Notes: generated by a model not told the origin, from the sequence alone. A DNA stretch of 64,000 nt from Gracilaria vermiculophylla (GCA_019155205.2 JAHNZQ020000172.1:1517668-1581667), one strand, 5' to 3'. Positions 20,157 to 31,653 are shown, numbered from the stretch's first letter. Numbers and translations are program-made.

Positions 20157-20770
20157 CCTCAACTCAGAGTGGAATGGAATAATATGTAGCGATGAAAAAA
20201 TCGCCATCAAAAATTAATTTTGATGTATGCGATGGCTTTCAGTACTACTGGCATGATATAATAATGCAGGGAAAGATATTCTCTAAATGTCAAAATGTAG
20301 ATGGTTCTTTAATCATTTGGGCAGCATATTGTTCCAATGAAAAAACTCAATCAGCCGTTTTAACTGGATCAAAGAATGCAAAGGACTCAAAAACACGTTG
20401 GGAGAGTTTTTATTACTGTCCGCGTTTCAAATCTATGGCCTTGAATGGAAATTTCAGCAATGAAATGCCTCTGTACATAACGCAAATCACACGAAAATAT
20501 GGTTTCATAACAAAAATACTGATTTGATTGAGTGGCCAGCGCGTTCTTCTGACATATAGCCCGTCGAAAATCTGTGGGTAGTATTGGCGCCCAAAGTTTA
20601 TGACGGCGGCAGGCAATTGAACACTGTCACAGAGTTGCGGAGTACTGTTACGCAAGAATGGAATTTTATTTAGAAGAAAACGTTACATAATCTACTTAAT
20701 TCTATGTGTACCCGTTGCATTGGAGTTCTGCAGAACGTTTTCAGAAAAATCAAGAATTAAAAATACTGCA
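20157..20770 (+). pseudogene. Tc1/mariner transposase T4, 3' half
   Basis: The first readable residues at the gypsy B border are WNGIICSDEKK, the first catalytic Asp motif of Tc1 transposases. The frame continues DGFQYYWHDIIMQGKIFSKC, GSLIIWAAYCS and AVLTGSKNAKD. The second catalytic position reads FQQ-TGA-NASVHNAN (about 20451-20475), a stop where Asp is expected. It ends with DLIEWPARSSDI, a TAG, then PVENLW with the Glu, and LNTVTELRSTVTQEW. Spacing fits DD34E. The family differs from T1-T3. The 5' half must lie left of gypsy B if it survives, perhaps at 16176. Confidence 0.8.
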
Positions 20771-21209
20771 ATGCGGAAATAAAGCACTGTTGTCATTCGT
20801 AGATATTTCCTTTTGCACAGCTATAATATCGAAATGTTTATCACATTAAAAAGTCTCAGTGTGGTTTCGTATAAAACAAGAAAATCATCTACTACATTGA
20901 ACGTGGTATTGTATGCGTTTCTTGGTTGAGAGTGAACCTCGAATACGCAATTTACGTCGAGTTTACATAGTGAACCTGTCATTTCACACAGCACCGAAAA
21001 GATTTTCCTCCCCACGACCGCAAGCATTAGCTTATCTCGCCGCTCCATATAGAAACACTCATGGCACCACTGTAAATTGCAGTTTTATGCTAATACGCAA
21101 AGAATGCTTTGAACTGAGAGAGCCATTAGGTTTCTTATTTTTGGACTTCAAATTTACATTTCATTCCCAACTTCGTCATCTTCACTCTTCTTTAACTACA
21201 CATTATTTC
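20771..21209 (+). other. Coding-like repeat also present at 41.2-41.5 kb
   Basis: The frame 20913-21260 includes AYLAAPYRNTHGTTVNCSFM, then LREPLGFLFLDFKF and LRHLHSS. A minus-strand frame at about 41500-41208 reads AYLVALHRNRHVTPAPYVLI, then QRERLGFLFSDCKF and LRHLHSP. Matches at amino-acid level with substitutions in DNA suggest a dispersed coding family of unknown function. The frame runs into the solo LTR at 21210. Confidence 0.4.
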
Positions 21210-21769
21210 TATGGTACCGTCAGTTTTCCTGTTAAGGTGGAAGCGTACAACGTCCGTTAGGAATTTCTGGTGACTCAAAAGGGCAATGTCCTAGAGGTGG
21301 TCTCCAGTAAACACGGGCACGAGCCGGGGGACTCCTGAAAGAGGGTCCGCAAGCGCCAAGCAGAGAATAGGGTTATAAGGGCAGACGATGCTCCTACAGG
21401 CGCTGCTATGAGGGAACCTGGAGATCGTCGGCTTCGAATCCTGAAGGCGTTTGACAAGAGTCTCCGCCGGAAAACGTAGAAGAAGACTTAAAGTCGATTA
21501 GTTTACTTTCCCTAGAGGTGGAGATCAACAGGCACATTAACTATAGGGCCAGAAGCGAGCCTCGTCAGGTCTCACTACTGCACACAAGTCTAATTATCTA
21601 CAAAAATCATCAAAAATAAATCTAGATTCAATGCTTTCTAAGGAGCACTTTAGCGTGCATGGAGCGAAAAATTCACCACATGGCTCAGGTAGTGAGATAC
21701 GAACACTTCTTAAGCATACCCTGTTGTAAAACCACATGCCAACATCACCTTAGGATCCATTTTACTACA
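21210..21769. mobile_element. Solo LTR R2
   Basis: Runs from TATGGTACCGTCAG to TTTTACTACA and aligns with R1 (4267-4819) throughout, for example ACAACGTCCGTTAGGA and CAGGCGCTGCTATGAGGGAA. Flanking 5-mers ATTTC and TAATC do not match convincingly, so the target duplication has decayed or the ends are slightly off. Confidence 0.72.
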
Positions 21770-23953
21770 TAATCTTTTTCGTGAATTACACCACGTTTCC
21801 GAGGTTCTCCTTCTCAAAGATCGATCTTTAAGTGGCTCCACGGCAGTGACGTCATGATGGTCTCCCAAAATGCGATATACCCTCTTCTCCAGGGGATTCC
21901 TTCGAACTTCCCAGTTTTCACGGGGCAGACCGACCGTGGGTTCGCGGATCTAGTTTTAGGTGTTTTCGGGTCACTACCTCTTCTTGACGCAACCTCATCC
22001 GCTTCTTCTTAGCATATTGTCCTGGTGCTGCAGCGCCAGTCGGCGGTGATCTCTTCCGTGCAGCGGTGTCATCCGTACGATGTAAACGATCTGCCATTCA
22101 CAGCCGGAGCGTGGGCCGGTCTAGCCTGCTCGCTGGTCTCTCCGCGTGGTGCTATGCTGCTGATTTTCCCACGGTGCTAGATGCTTTCATTTTCTCTAAG
22201 ACCCCTTTCGGGAAACTCCTGAGTCGTTACGTCCACTCGTTTGTCCTCATTGGAAAAGTCTTAACTCATATTTTTCCCGTCTGCTTTACCGTTGGTCTCC
22301 GCTAGATATGAAATCGTTCCCTGCTATGTTGCTCGGTTCCTATCCTGCATCCCCTGGTCTATTCTCTCTGCGTATTCCCTGATGGCGTCGTGATATGATT
22401 TCTTTGTCCAACGCGTACATAATGGTGGGTATCTCTCCTAGGGGTGTTCTATTCAACTTCTCTGCTACCACTACGCACTCGGACTCCGTTCTTTCATCTA
22501 CATACACCTTCGGGATGGCTTATCCGACTTAGGTTCCTGCTTCTCCGTTTCTTACTGAGGTGTATCAAATCTCCAACGGTGCGCTGCTCCGCCCAGAGAA
22601 GCATGTCGCCCATCGTGCTACACGGACTTTTCTTCTCTTCAAAGACAGGCGCGTCATTCTTTCTTGTTCCGTGGAGGTATAGGTTCACCATTCTGGATCG
22701 TATATTCAGGCGATGTGATTCTGAGGCCGAACTGGAGGTAGCTTAGAAAGTTCAGAAGCGGAACTGTGTAGACGCCTTCCGTGCTCACTGGCTTCACACT
22801 CCGGTGCACGGCGATGATGCTCCAAACCCGATAGGACACTGCGACACTCCTTTCTTCAGGTGTGCCAAAGAGCGCAAGATTCAGTCTTTACTCCGACTGT
22901 TTCCGCATTAAGTAAGCGCTCACCAGTATGCATGGCGTCTTGAAAGCATGGCGGATGGACGCTGCGCCCTTGCGGTACTGCCATATGATCCCTCTTATGA
23001 TCGCCTTTATTGTTTGAATCTAAAGCGATGGGGGACGCACCTTGCAAACGCGAGTCGAGTGCGGGAGGCCTTTGGATTTTTTTCTGATTAGCAAAACACG
23101 GAGTTCTATGAGATGCCTTCTGGAAAACGTCCGAAGTATTACTTCAACTTGAATGACTCCTGGAGGGACCATTGGGTCTTCCTTCACCTCTGTGTAGCAA
23201 CGCTGATCACATTTGCATACCATACCTCAGAGATTCTGGATCCATATGACTCTTTAGAACGGTTCATCATACTGATCTCCTCAACGTATTTGGCGGTCGG
23301 CACCCTAGTGGCTTCTCTCCAGGCAGTGTACGCGGATGTCACTCCCTATACTCGGTGTTGCGGCGGTCGCCTCTACTGGGATCCCTCGTATCCGCCAACC
23401 TCCGGACGTTTGTTTTCCTTTTCGGTGATAATTATTTGGGTCCTTCGCGTATTAGGGTTTCAGGATCTGGTTTAAGGAACCTCTTGAAGCGAAGCCGAAG
23501 TGTCGACGCTGCTGGATTCCAACAAGCATGTGGCGGAGAACGATACGTTGGGTTTCGTTTGGTACGACTGTGGCGAAAACAAGTTTCACATGATTTTGAG
23601 GAGCCCCAACGGAAATGATGATGGGCAGGATTATCCGGCCTTCCCCAAACCTGGCAATTCTCTGCTACCTCAGATGCCACGGCTACGTGTCCCTGATTAA
23701 GGGATCACATGGCGGGAAGCCTGGCGATCCATACGCTTCTTCCCGCACCTGCTCCGTTGCAAGACGGGGCTGCAATGCCCGAGGTTGTGGTGCGCCCTCT
23801 AGCAGCGGTGCCGAGTCCTCCCGCCACGAATGCCGGTGTGCATATTTGGGAAGAGGACGAGATTACTCCCGTCCCGAATGTTCCAACCCCTGGGATGCAG
23901 CCCCGTTTGAGGAGCGTTCTGGTTCCGGTTATTGAGCCTCGCTCCAAGAGCGT
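21770..23953 (-). other. Decayed coding-like region, likely part of gypsy H
   Basis: The minus strand has many short open pieces with protein-like composition. Examples are GSITGTRTLLKRGCIPGVGT (23940-23880), RVPTAKYVEEISMMNRSKES (near 23310-23250) and VYVDERTESECVVVAEKLNR (near 22500-22440). The last continues with TPLGEIPTIMYALDKEI. None matches a domain I can name. It lies on the 3' side of gypsy H, whose RNase H resumes across the copia insertion at 30118, so integrase or 3' coding sequence would be expected. I could not confirm integrase motifs. Plus-strand frames in this stretch look like shadows. Confidence 0.3.
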
Positions 23954-23958
23954 CCCGG

Positions 23959-24446
23959 TGTCGGTTTAGGTATCTTTACTGTCATTGGAAACCTATTCTT
24001 CCTGGTTGGGTAGCGGGAATGCTAGTTGAATAAATTACTTGGTAAATTCATTGCTGTGAGGTTAGATTGCTGGGTGAGTGCATACGTGGACTGAAGTGAC
24101 GTGTAGGACGCTGGCGCATGGAGGCGGATTACAGTGACAGGCAGGACTTCTAAAGTTTTGCACTGTCATACTTTTGTGAGCGCACAGAACTGCTATGTCT
24201 TGTCATGCATTACTGTTGTGAGCATTAATGAATTGTGGGCAACACATCTTTGTCATGTTATAATATGATTGTTAGTATTGAGCGTCTTTGCTTTTTAGTG
24301 AAATTTCTGCTCTGACCAAATTTGCGCGACTGAACCACTATTAAAGTTGTTGTTGAGGTTGCGCCAAGTAAATCCGAGCCAGTGCTGGCGAACTTCGTTT
24401 GCATTTCCCCAACTACCCGTTTCGCACTCTGGCCTCCTCTGGATTA
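23959..24446 (+). repeat. Copia 5' LTR
   Basis: Starts TGTCGGTTTAGG, pairs with TGTTGGTGGAAG at the 3' LTR, and ends near GGATTA where the PBS begins. The two LTRs share blocks such as GCATACGTGGACTGA and TGACAGGCAGGAC. Confidence 0.78.
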
Positions 24447-24455
24447 TGAGCCCAG
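24444..24455 (+). promoter_or_regulatory. Copia primer-binding site
   Basis: TTATGAGCCCAG differs by one base from TTATGGGCCCAG, the half-tRNA-iMet site used by copia elements. It sits at the 3' end of the 5' LTR. Confidence 0.6.
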
Positions 24456-25614
24456 CCACGCGCTCATCTGCCACTATCGTTCACTAATCGTTTTCTGCCG
24501 CTCTCTGACTCCTTGGTACATCCATTCCGCGTTTTCTCTTCGCCGTCATGAACAACTTCGTTTTTCTCGTTGTAGTTGCCATCGCCTTTGTGTGTTTTAA
24601 AGTCGTTTTGGGTTGTATCGAGTTTCTTTTGATTTGGTCGGTTTTCGTTTCTTTTCTTTCTCTTTCAGGTATGCGTTTCTCTCTGAGGGCGTGGCGGTGG
24701 TTGTATTTTGAGAATTGTTTTGAAATCGTGCCTTGAACCTTCATCTTGGCCGTTGCTGTCCATCACGTTCCGCCGTTTGTTTCGAGTTTTGGAGTCGCCC
24801 CTTGTTGTTATTTTTTGGATTAATCTGTGGTTTATGGGTAAGATCCTGTGCGCTGGACTCGTTTTCTGTGAAGAGTGGGAAGTGTGATTTGTTATCAGCT
24901 TTTGTTGGTGTTCGGTCCTCACCTTGCACCAGTGCAACGAGGGGTTCATCCGAGAAATCGGGGACGTTAGTCTTGCGAGTTGATCCAAAGCAGGTGTTTC
25001 GGCCGAGCGGGATCCCCACCGGTCTTAATTTGTAGGACGCATAATGGTGTTGGGAGAGAGACCTGATGAGTAGCGCCGGATCATCTGTGCACGAGATTTC
25101 TTGGCGTTCTGCACTTGGTTGTTGTTGATCTGTGTGTGAGTCTGATTTCGGGTCGGGTGCTTAAGCTGTTTTGCACGATGCTACAAACGAGCTTGTGATC
25201 CGGGGAGCCAGGTTTTCCGGGGAGGCAACGTGGCACAGGTTTGCTTACGATCAAGCCGCAGGTTCAATTTATTGGTGCTCGTCTGCAACGTACCTGAGGA
25301 TCGAAGCAACTTCATTTTGAAGTCACACAAGTTTTCGCAAGAGACTAGAGAAAGGCTAAATTGGTGAAGGCATGTCATTGGCCATTAGCTATGCTCTAGA
25401 AGTCCGGTAAAGAGCGACAAACTTTCTCCTTGGACGTGGGAGGCGGTACACAGCAGAATGCCTTTCTACGAAGCATAGTTCTTGGGGCCAGTGAGAGTTC
25501 AATCTTTTGTACTTTCTTTTCTTGTTGTTGTTGTTGATGTCTGCCGCCGTATCAGTTCCGGTGCTACTCCAAGTTCTATTTGAGAAAAATATTGTCCTGG
25601 ACTTTTTTGGTATA
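24456..25614 (+). other. Copia 5' leader
   Basis: The stretch between PBS and gag has no recognisable coding domain. It is rich in T and contains a (GTT)n run near 25530. It would hold packaging signals if functional. Confidence 0.5.
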
Positions 25615-26620
25615 ATAAAAGATTGAAAAGCTGGGGGAGGACAGCTTCCACGTATGGCAGCAGACGCTTTACCTATTGCTCGCACTCAAAGATCTCGAAG
25701 AGTAACTCATCCCCACTAAATCCACAAAAGAGGAGGCAGTATCTCAATAGAAGAAAGAAATATACCAAGGCCAGGGCCATCATCGGGTTTTCACTTCATG
25801 AAAAACAATTACATCATGTGAGGGACACAACACTGCTGCCACCATGCGCAAGGCCGTTTTCAACGTGTTTCAGCGTAAGACGCTTCTCACCGTATAGATC
25901 CCAGACGTTCAATTTACACAGCCAAGATGTATAAGAACGAGAAGATGTTGCAATTCATCAATGGCGTTCGTCACCTTGCGTCTGATCTGAAGAAAATGGA
26001 CGTCGACGTTGAAGAGGCGAACATTGACATTGCCGATATATGTTGACGTCCGGAACGTTTTGAAAATCCCATTGTTGCAATTCACTTTATCATTGGCGAT
26101 CGCGAGCTCAAACTCGAGTTTGTCAAGAATTGACTTTTGCATGAGGAGAAAAGCGTGAGTGATCGTGCGAAAGAGGAGTTTGGAAGCGAGGCCGCTTCGG
26201 TCCTCAAGAATTTTCGTAAAAAGTTTGTGTCCTACTATTGTGAAGTAAAGGGCCATATCCAGAGAAACGTTTTTAAAAATCAATGTGACGAGGCAAACAG
26301 AGGTCAAGAAGCTGCTGCTCACCTCAGTGTGCAAACCGATCTTGACGATGAGAACTGTTAGAGTAGCAATGCTTCTGACTTTATATGTCTCATTGCAAAT
26401 TGGTGCGACAGAGCCACCAAAAGTTAACGAATTATTGATTCTGACGTCACAGCACATATGAATTACGACGGTGATATGTTCCAAACATAAGAAAGCAAGC
26501 GTGGCTCTGGAGTTCGCATTGGAAATGATTCCAAATTAGATTCTCGTAGTCATGGATGTCTAGAGTTGGGAATTGCTGTAAACGGCTCATCATACAAGTG
26601 AAAAATGAATGAAGTAATGT
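25615..26620 (+). pseudogene. Copia gag and protease part
   Basis: Gag is read across several stops: GEDSFHVWQQT, YLLLALKDLEE and KMYKNEKMLQFINGVRHLAS, then DRELKLEFVKN, the pattern of copia UBN2-type Gag. The zinc knuckle at about 26230-26275 reads SYYCEVKGHIQRNV, so the first and last Cys of CX2CX4HX4C are Ser and Val. The protease motif RIIDSDVTAHMN (about 26420-26460) corresponds to the DSGA/T motif with Gly changed to Asp. Stops include TGA at 26043 and TGA at 26131. The protein would not function. Confidence 0.75.
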
Positions 26621-28010
26621 ATGTGTCAGACCTCCGTAATAACTTGATATTAGTGTCTGCTATTTGTGACTTAGACTTTCGTATGATGTTCGGAAGCAAA
26701 AAGGGTACAGCTATTATGTCTCTAAGTTGATTGCCTTAGAACGTCCCAGCACACGTCTGTATTGTCTGTAGACCGCAGCTCACAAAAATGCACACGAATA
26801 GGTGATTAACGCGTTTATTCCCGATCATCTGTCTCTCTGGCACGCTCGCCTGGGTCATGTAATCATGGAAGGCATTAGGCAGATGGCTTTAAGTGGTGTT
26901 GTGACGGGCATAAATGTGGATGTAACTTCCAAGCAGAAGACATATGATTCGTGGTTGTGGGGCACGTTTACACGTGCTGCGACTCCCAAGAAAAGGGCAG
27001 AAGGATCATAGCACCTATTGGACCTTGTACATTCGGACAATTTTGGTCCATTTCAAATAGGCTCCTTGGAAGGCTCGCTCTACTTTGTCACATTCATAGA
27101 AGATTACAGCACGTTTTGCTTCCTGTACATACTCAAGGAAAAATATGACGTATTTAACATGTTCGCGAAGTGGCTGAAGTATGTGCAGATTCTAACCAAC
27201 AGACACGTCAAGACCATTACTGCTCTCCAGAGTGTGTTGCATGCATTGCGCACCGATAATAATGGAGAGTACCTGTCCAAACAATTCCACAAGGAACTTG
27301 AACGTCACGATGTTGAGTATGAACGAACCGTGCCATATAATCTACATCAGAATGGTCTTGCTGAAAGGTTCAACCGTATATTCATGTACTTGATTAGGTC
27401 AAAGTTGCATCATAAGAAACTACCCAAAAGCTTCTGGGCGTAAGCACTGAGAGGTGCAGTATATGTGGGCAACAGAGTGACTTATTAGGCCTTGCCAAGT
27501 AATGTGACAACGTTTCAGCTGTGAAGTGCAGATAAGCCTGACCTGAGTCATCTGCGTAAGTTTTGGTCCAAATGCTGGTACAGAGTAGTAGATCACAAAT
27601 TGAAGAGTCTGAAGGATCGCGCAAAAGAAGCAATCTTCACAGGATGTATCAGTGGATCCAACGGTTACAAACTGTGGGTCAGCAAAAAGCGCAGGGTATT
27701 TGTGTCGTATGATGTTACGTTTAATGAGTTTGATGTCTCAGTAAAAGAATCTAATTATTCAGATGATGATGAATATTCAAAAGTTGAATTTGTCGACAGC
27801 TCCAAACTTGAAGATATCTCCACCCCAGATAAAACCAGCAATACCTTTAAAAATGATATCTCTGCCCCTGTGCCTCAATCTGTTCAAACTCCAGAGAGTA
27901 AACACGATGTTTCAACAGAAGCCTCAGTTGATGCACCTCAACCACTTCAAGGGATCCACTCGTCAGAGACAGTGGCCTTGCTGATGTCGTCCTACAGCTC
28001 TTTCAACGGC
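26621..28010 (+). pseudogene. Copia integrase
   Basis: The GAG-pre-integrase block LSLWHARLGHVIMEGIRQMA (about 26830) keeps the His pair, but both Cys of the following CX2C are replaced (YDSW). The catalytic core has LVHSDNFGPFQIG with the first Asp, HALRTDNNGEYLS with the second, and NGLAERFNRIFMYL with the Glu, so the DDE triad is complete. The C-terminal region VFVSYDVTFNEFDVS is followed by an acidic, Ser/Pro-rich linker to RT (27760-28010). At least two in-frame stops lie between 27440 and 27600. The catalytic core itself, 27018-27443, is a single open frame. Confidence 0.85.
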
Positions 28011-28884
28011 CAGTGATGACCCTCTGGCATCGTATTTTGATGTTTTGTCACGTCCTGACTTCAATGTATCGCATAAAGCGATGGAAAGTGAGTATGAGTC
28101 TTTGATTGAGGTTGAAACATAGGATTTAGTGCCAAAGCCAGCAGAAAGCAACTTGATGTCATATAAGTTGTTGTATGTGTAGAAGTATGATACCGGTCCA
28201 AATCTGGAGCCAACAGTGCGTTACAAGGCTCATGTAGTTGCCTTAGAATTCCTACAGATTGAGAGTGTTGATGTTTCAGAGACATGTGCACCCGTAGTCA
28301 AGTTCTTACCTGTCAGGATGATCCTTTCCGTCACTGCAGTCGAGGATTATTACTTGCATCAAATTGATGTGAAGACTGCGTTTCAAAATGGATAAATTGA
28401 GGAGACTATGTACATAGAGTAGCCAGAAGGGTTCGTCGAATCTGGAAAGGAGGAACTGCCATGCCAGTTCATGAAAGCCATGTATGGGTTGCGACAAGCA
28501 CCAAGGCAGTGACGTGCTAAGATGAACTCGTTTCTTGTGTAATTGATGGATCTGAAGCCCAACGACGCAGAAGAGAGTGGGTACACCAGAGTGGTACTAA
28601 GAGTGGTCGCGATCACTGCTCTATACATGGCCGGCTTGCTTATTGCTAGTCCGGGTATATAGGCATTGAATCGCGTTATGGCTGAGCTGTGGAATTGAGA
28701 CTACATGAAGGACCTAGACGAAGCACATATTCTACTTGGATTTGAAGTTCTTCATGATCGATCGAAAAGACTGATCTATCTCACACATTCTGCGTGCACG
28801 GGCAGGGTCCTGGAACGGTTTCGTATGTTTCAGTCAAAGCCAGTCGACACTCCCATAGACTCTGGTGTGAACCTTACTCAATAA
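28011..28884 (+). pseudogene. Copia reverse transcriptase
   Basis: RT of the copia pol, read through several stops: ALEFLQIESVDVSETCAPVV, HQIDVKTAFQNG with the first catalytic Asp, and EETMYIE, then CQFMKAMYGLRQAPRQ. The catalytic YVDD box reads ALYMAGLLIAS, so both aspartates are lost (Ala and Gly). Each change can arise from a single base substitution in an Asp codon. It continues with VKSKPVDTPID-like sequence (FQSKPVDTPIDSGVNL). The polymerase is therefore inactive even apart from the stop codons at 28122, 28182, 28395, 28422 and others. Confidence 0.8.
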
Positions 28885-29610
28885 TTGGATCTTCTGACTC
28901 ACATTCCTAGTGGCGAGGTGATTGGTTTTCTGATGTATTTTTCCGTGGAAACCTGTCCGGAGATATGTTATTCACTGTTCAAACTAGCCACGTATGTAGA
29001 GAAACCCGGAGAAGTTCACTGGAAGGCAGTCAAACGTATTCCGCGCTTCCTCAACGGCACGTACTCCTGTGATCTCACTTTTAACTGTACTACCGATAAT
29101 CAGTTGTACAAATATGTAGACCCGGACTGGGAAGACGACACCTGTACTCGAAAATCTACCAGTTACTACGTTTTCATGATGAGGGGAGCTTCAGTTTCTT
29201 GGAACTCGCGTCAGCAAGAAGTGGTTGCACTGTCCAGTGCTGAGGCTGAATACATGAGTCTTTGTTCCGTTACCATAGAAGGGATCTGGCCAAGGCGACA
29301 GTGGAGTGCAACTGGCAACGCAAGTGGTCTGCATGTAGATGAATTTGTGAAAACAATCGTTCAACCCAGGCATGTATATGTGGGAAACCAGAGCTGCATC
29401 GACCTCGCTCGAAACGGAGTTGTAATCAACCATGTTAAGAATATTCATATTCGCTTTCACTTAACCACAGAAGAGTTTTAGGACATTTCCTTTGAGTTGC
29501 AGTATTTCCCTACTGCCAACATGGTTGCCGACATGCTAACCAGACCATTTGGTCCCGTCAGGCTGAAGACGTTCCGCAGTGAGAGTAGACTCATGCCCCT
29601 AGACAGTTGA
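28885..29610 (+). pseudogene. Copia RNase H and pol C-terminus
   Basis: The frame 28885-29481 is open for 198 codons. It contains VIGFLMYFSVETCPEICYSL (the copia IGSLMYL...RPDI region), YVDPDWEDDTCTRKSTSYYV with the first Asp, and VSWNSRQQEVVALSSAEAEY with the Glu. After it comes the NQSCIDLARNGVVINHVKNI region. After one TAG (29479-29481) it continues ELQYFPTANMVADMLTRPFG to the stop at 29608-29610. The domain is well preserved compared with the RT just upstream. Confidence 0.85.
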
Positions 29611-29615
29611 AGTCA

Positions 29616-29630
29616 GTGGAAGAGGGGTGG
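29616..29630 (+). promoter_or_regulatory. Copia polypurine tract
   Basis: GTGGAAGAGGGGTGG lies directly before the 3' LTR start TGTTGG, where plus-strand DNA synthesis would be primed. Confidence 0.65.
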
Positions 29631-30112
29631 TGTTGGTGGAAGTGCCTTTGCTGTCACCGAAAACTAATTGTTTTTGTGGGATAACGGCAATGCTAATCGA
29701 ATACGTTGCTGGCTAAATGCATTGCTCGGAGAATGGATTGCTTGCTGAATGCATACGTGGACTGATGTGACGTGGAGGACGCTGGCGTATGCATTTAGAC
29801 TAGAGTGACAGGCAGGACCTGTGAATTTTTGTACTGTCAGGCTCTTGTGAGAGAGCGTAACTGTCATGGCTTGTTGTGCCTTGCTCTTGTAAGCAGTATT
29901 GGATTGTGGGCAGCACATCTATGTCTTGTCATAATATGATTAGTAGTATTGAGTATGTCTGTTTTGAAGTGAAATATCTGCTCCGTCCACGGTGGAGCAA
30001 CTGAAACACTATATATGTTGTGGTTGAGGAACCTCCAAGTATATCCAAGCCAAAGCTGGCAAACGTTTTCTGCAGCCTCCCAACTTTTTTTTGGCCCCGG
30101 TAACCTCCATTA
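29631..30112 (+). repeat. Copia 3' LTR
   Basis: Starts TGTTGGTGGAAGTGCC and ends CCTCCATTA, followed by the target duplication CCCGG at 30113-30117. Confidence 0.78.
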
Positions 30113-30117
30113 CCCGG

Positions 30118-31092
30118 CTCCTGTTTCATCGTCACCTCCGGTGCCAGTTTCTCCGCACTCTTCTCTGCCGTTCTTCTACATCTGTAAGGATTTGTGACAG
30201 CGCGTCCTCCGCCTGGTGTGATATAACAGGATGGTGGAGGACGTCAAACTGGAACTGCAGGAGGCGTAGCCTCTACCTTTACAGGCAGTCGGAAGCGTCA
30301 CTCAAGGACAGAACCCCCTTTAGTGGTGCACGGTCCGTCCTCATGGTGAAACGCGCGTTCTCCACATATAGGCGTAAAAACAACACCGCCCATTCAATGG
30401 CGAGAAATTTGTGCTCCAAGGTGGAATAATTCCGCTTCGTCGGTGAATGGCTCTGAGGTCAGTACCCTACAGTTCAAATTCTACATTCACAGTGTTTCCG
30501 TTGGAGGGCCCATCCAACCTTATATTTACATGCGTCTGTGTCCAGCACCACATGGCCGTTCCGCTTCGGAACAACTAAATTCGGTGGCTCTATTAGTCTC
30601 TCCTTCACGTTCTTAACGGCTTCGAACTCTTCTTCCGTGAAGGGGGCCAATTGCGTCGGTTTGTCCTTCTCCAAGAGGCATTTTGACGGCCCCGCAATAC
30701 GGAAAAAATTTTGGAACAAGTCTCTGAAAGACATTACGCTTAACTCCGATTGTGCACACTCCTAAGGCGATTTCTGAAACGCTCCACAGAGAAGCCAGGA
30801 ATCCTTAGGAGACTTTCATGATCCTCCAGTCTGACGGCCGTTTCTTGAGGCGCGCTGCGCGTGCTGCGTCCACCAACGAAGTTGGTTGCCTGAGGGTCCG
30901 GTAGGAAGGTTTCCATTGAGGTTTTCAAGGGGCCCATAAAAAAGTGGGTCAGTGGTGATTTCCTTCCCCTACCGAATCACCTGAAAGAAGAAGTCCACTG
31001 TTGGGTTCCAATCGGTACAAACCAGCGACACGTTCTGTCGCGACTTTTGTGATTCCTTTAGGAGATTGGCCTTTCTAAGTCCGGATACTAGC
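30118..31092 (-). pseudogene. Gypsy H: RT connection and RNase H fragment
   Basis: The minus-strand frame 30734-30474 reads FRDLFQNFFRIAGPSKCLLE, then KPTQLAPFTEEEFEAVKN and GHVVLDTDACKYKVGWAL, the gypsy RT connection and the start of RNase H with its first Asp. It continues past two stops as YSTLEHKFLAIEWAVLFLRL with the Glu, FTMRTDRAPLKGVL with the next Asp, and FDVLHHPVISHQAEDALSQI. The family differs from A, B and C. The copia element inserted just downstream of DALSQI. The right end abuts solo LTR R3, so only this part of the element remains between the two insertions. Confidence 0.8.
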
Positions 31093-31653
31093 TCTGGTAT
31101 CGTCACTTTTCCTTTGGAGGTGGTAGCGCACAACGTCCGTTAGGAGTTTTTGGTGAATATAAAGAGACGAGTTCCAAGAGGTGGTTTACGGTAAATACGG
31201 TCACGAGCCCGGAGAGTCCTGAAAGGCAGTCTGCAAGCACCAAGTAGATAATAGCGTTATCTGGGCAGAAGATGCTCCTATAGGCGCTGCTAAGAGGGAA
31301 CCTGGACATCGGCGGCTTAGAAACCTGAAGGCGTTTGACAAGAGTCTCCTACGGGAAAAAGTAGAAGAAGACTCAGGGATGCTTGGTTTACTTCCCTCCG
31401 AGATGGAGCTAAACTGGCAGATTAAGTATAGTGCCGGGAGCCCCTCTCTATAAGTATCATTTCTGCACACTAGTCTAACTACCTATATTAATTAACGCAA
31501 AAAGTATAAATTCTATAATTTCTCTGGAATACTGTAGCGTGCGTGGGCCGAAGAATGAACTACGCGGCTCAGCTATTAAAGTACGAGCACTCCTTAGAAA
31601 TAAATTGTTGCAAACCTACAAGACAATGTCACCTTAGGATCCACTGTATTATA
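31093..31653. mobile_element. Solo LTR R3
   Basis: Runs from TCTGGTATCGTCAC to CACTGTATTATA. It aligns with R1 and R2 (ACAACGTCCGTTAGGA, CCTGAAGGCGTTTGACAAG, CACCTTAGGATCCA). Terminal bases have mutated and no target duplication is clear. Confidence 0.72.

Larger units (their letters stand above)
23959..30112 (+). mobile_element. Ty1/copia retrotransposon, both LTRs, TSD CCCGG
   Basis: A 6.15-kb copia element with 5' LTR 23959-24446 and 3' LTR 29631-30112. The flanking 5-bp duplication CCCGG lies at 23954-23958 and 30113-30117. It has a half-tRNA-iMet-like PBS (24444-24455), a gag-PR-IN-RT-RH polyprotein (about 25615-29610) in copia order, and a polypurine tract (29616-29630). The LTRs have diverged by many substitutions and small indels, so the insertion is old. 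It interrupts gypsy H. The LTR at 1-442 belongs to the same family. Confidence 0.88.

Noticed and set aside
23113..23475. Membrane-protein-like plus-strand ORF
   Set aside because: The opposite strand carries gag/pol-like frames in the expected orientation of gypsy H. The hydrophobic plus-strand frame looks like a shadow.
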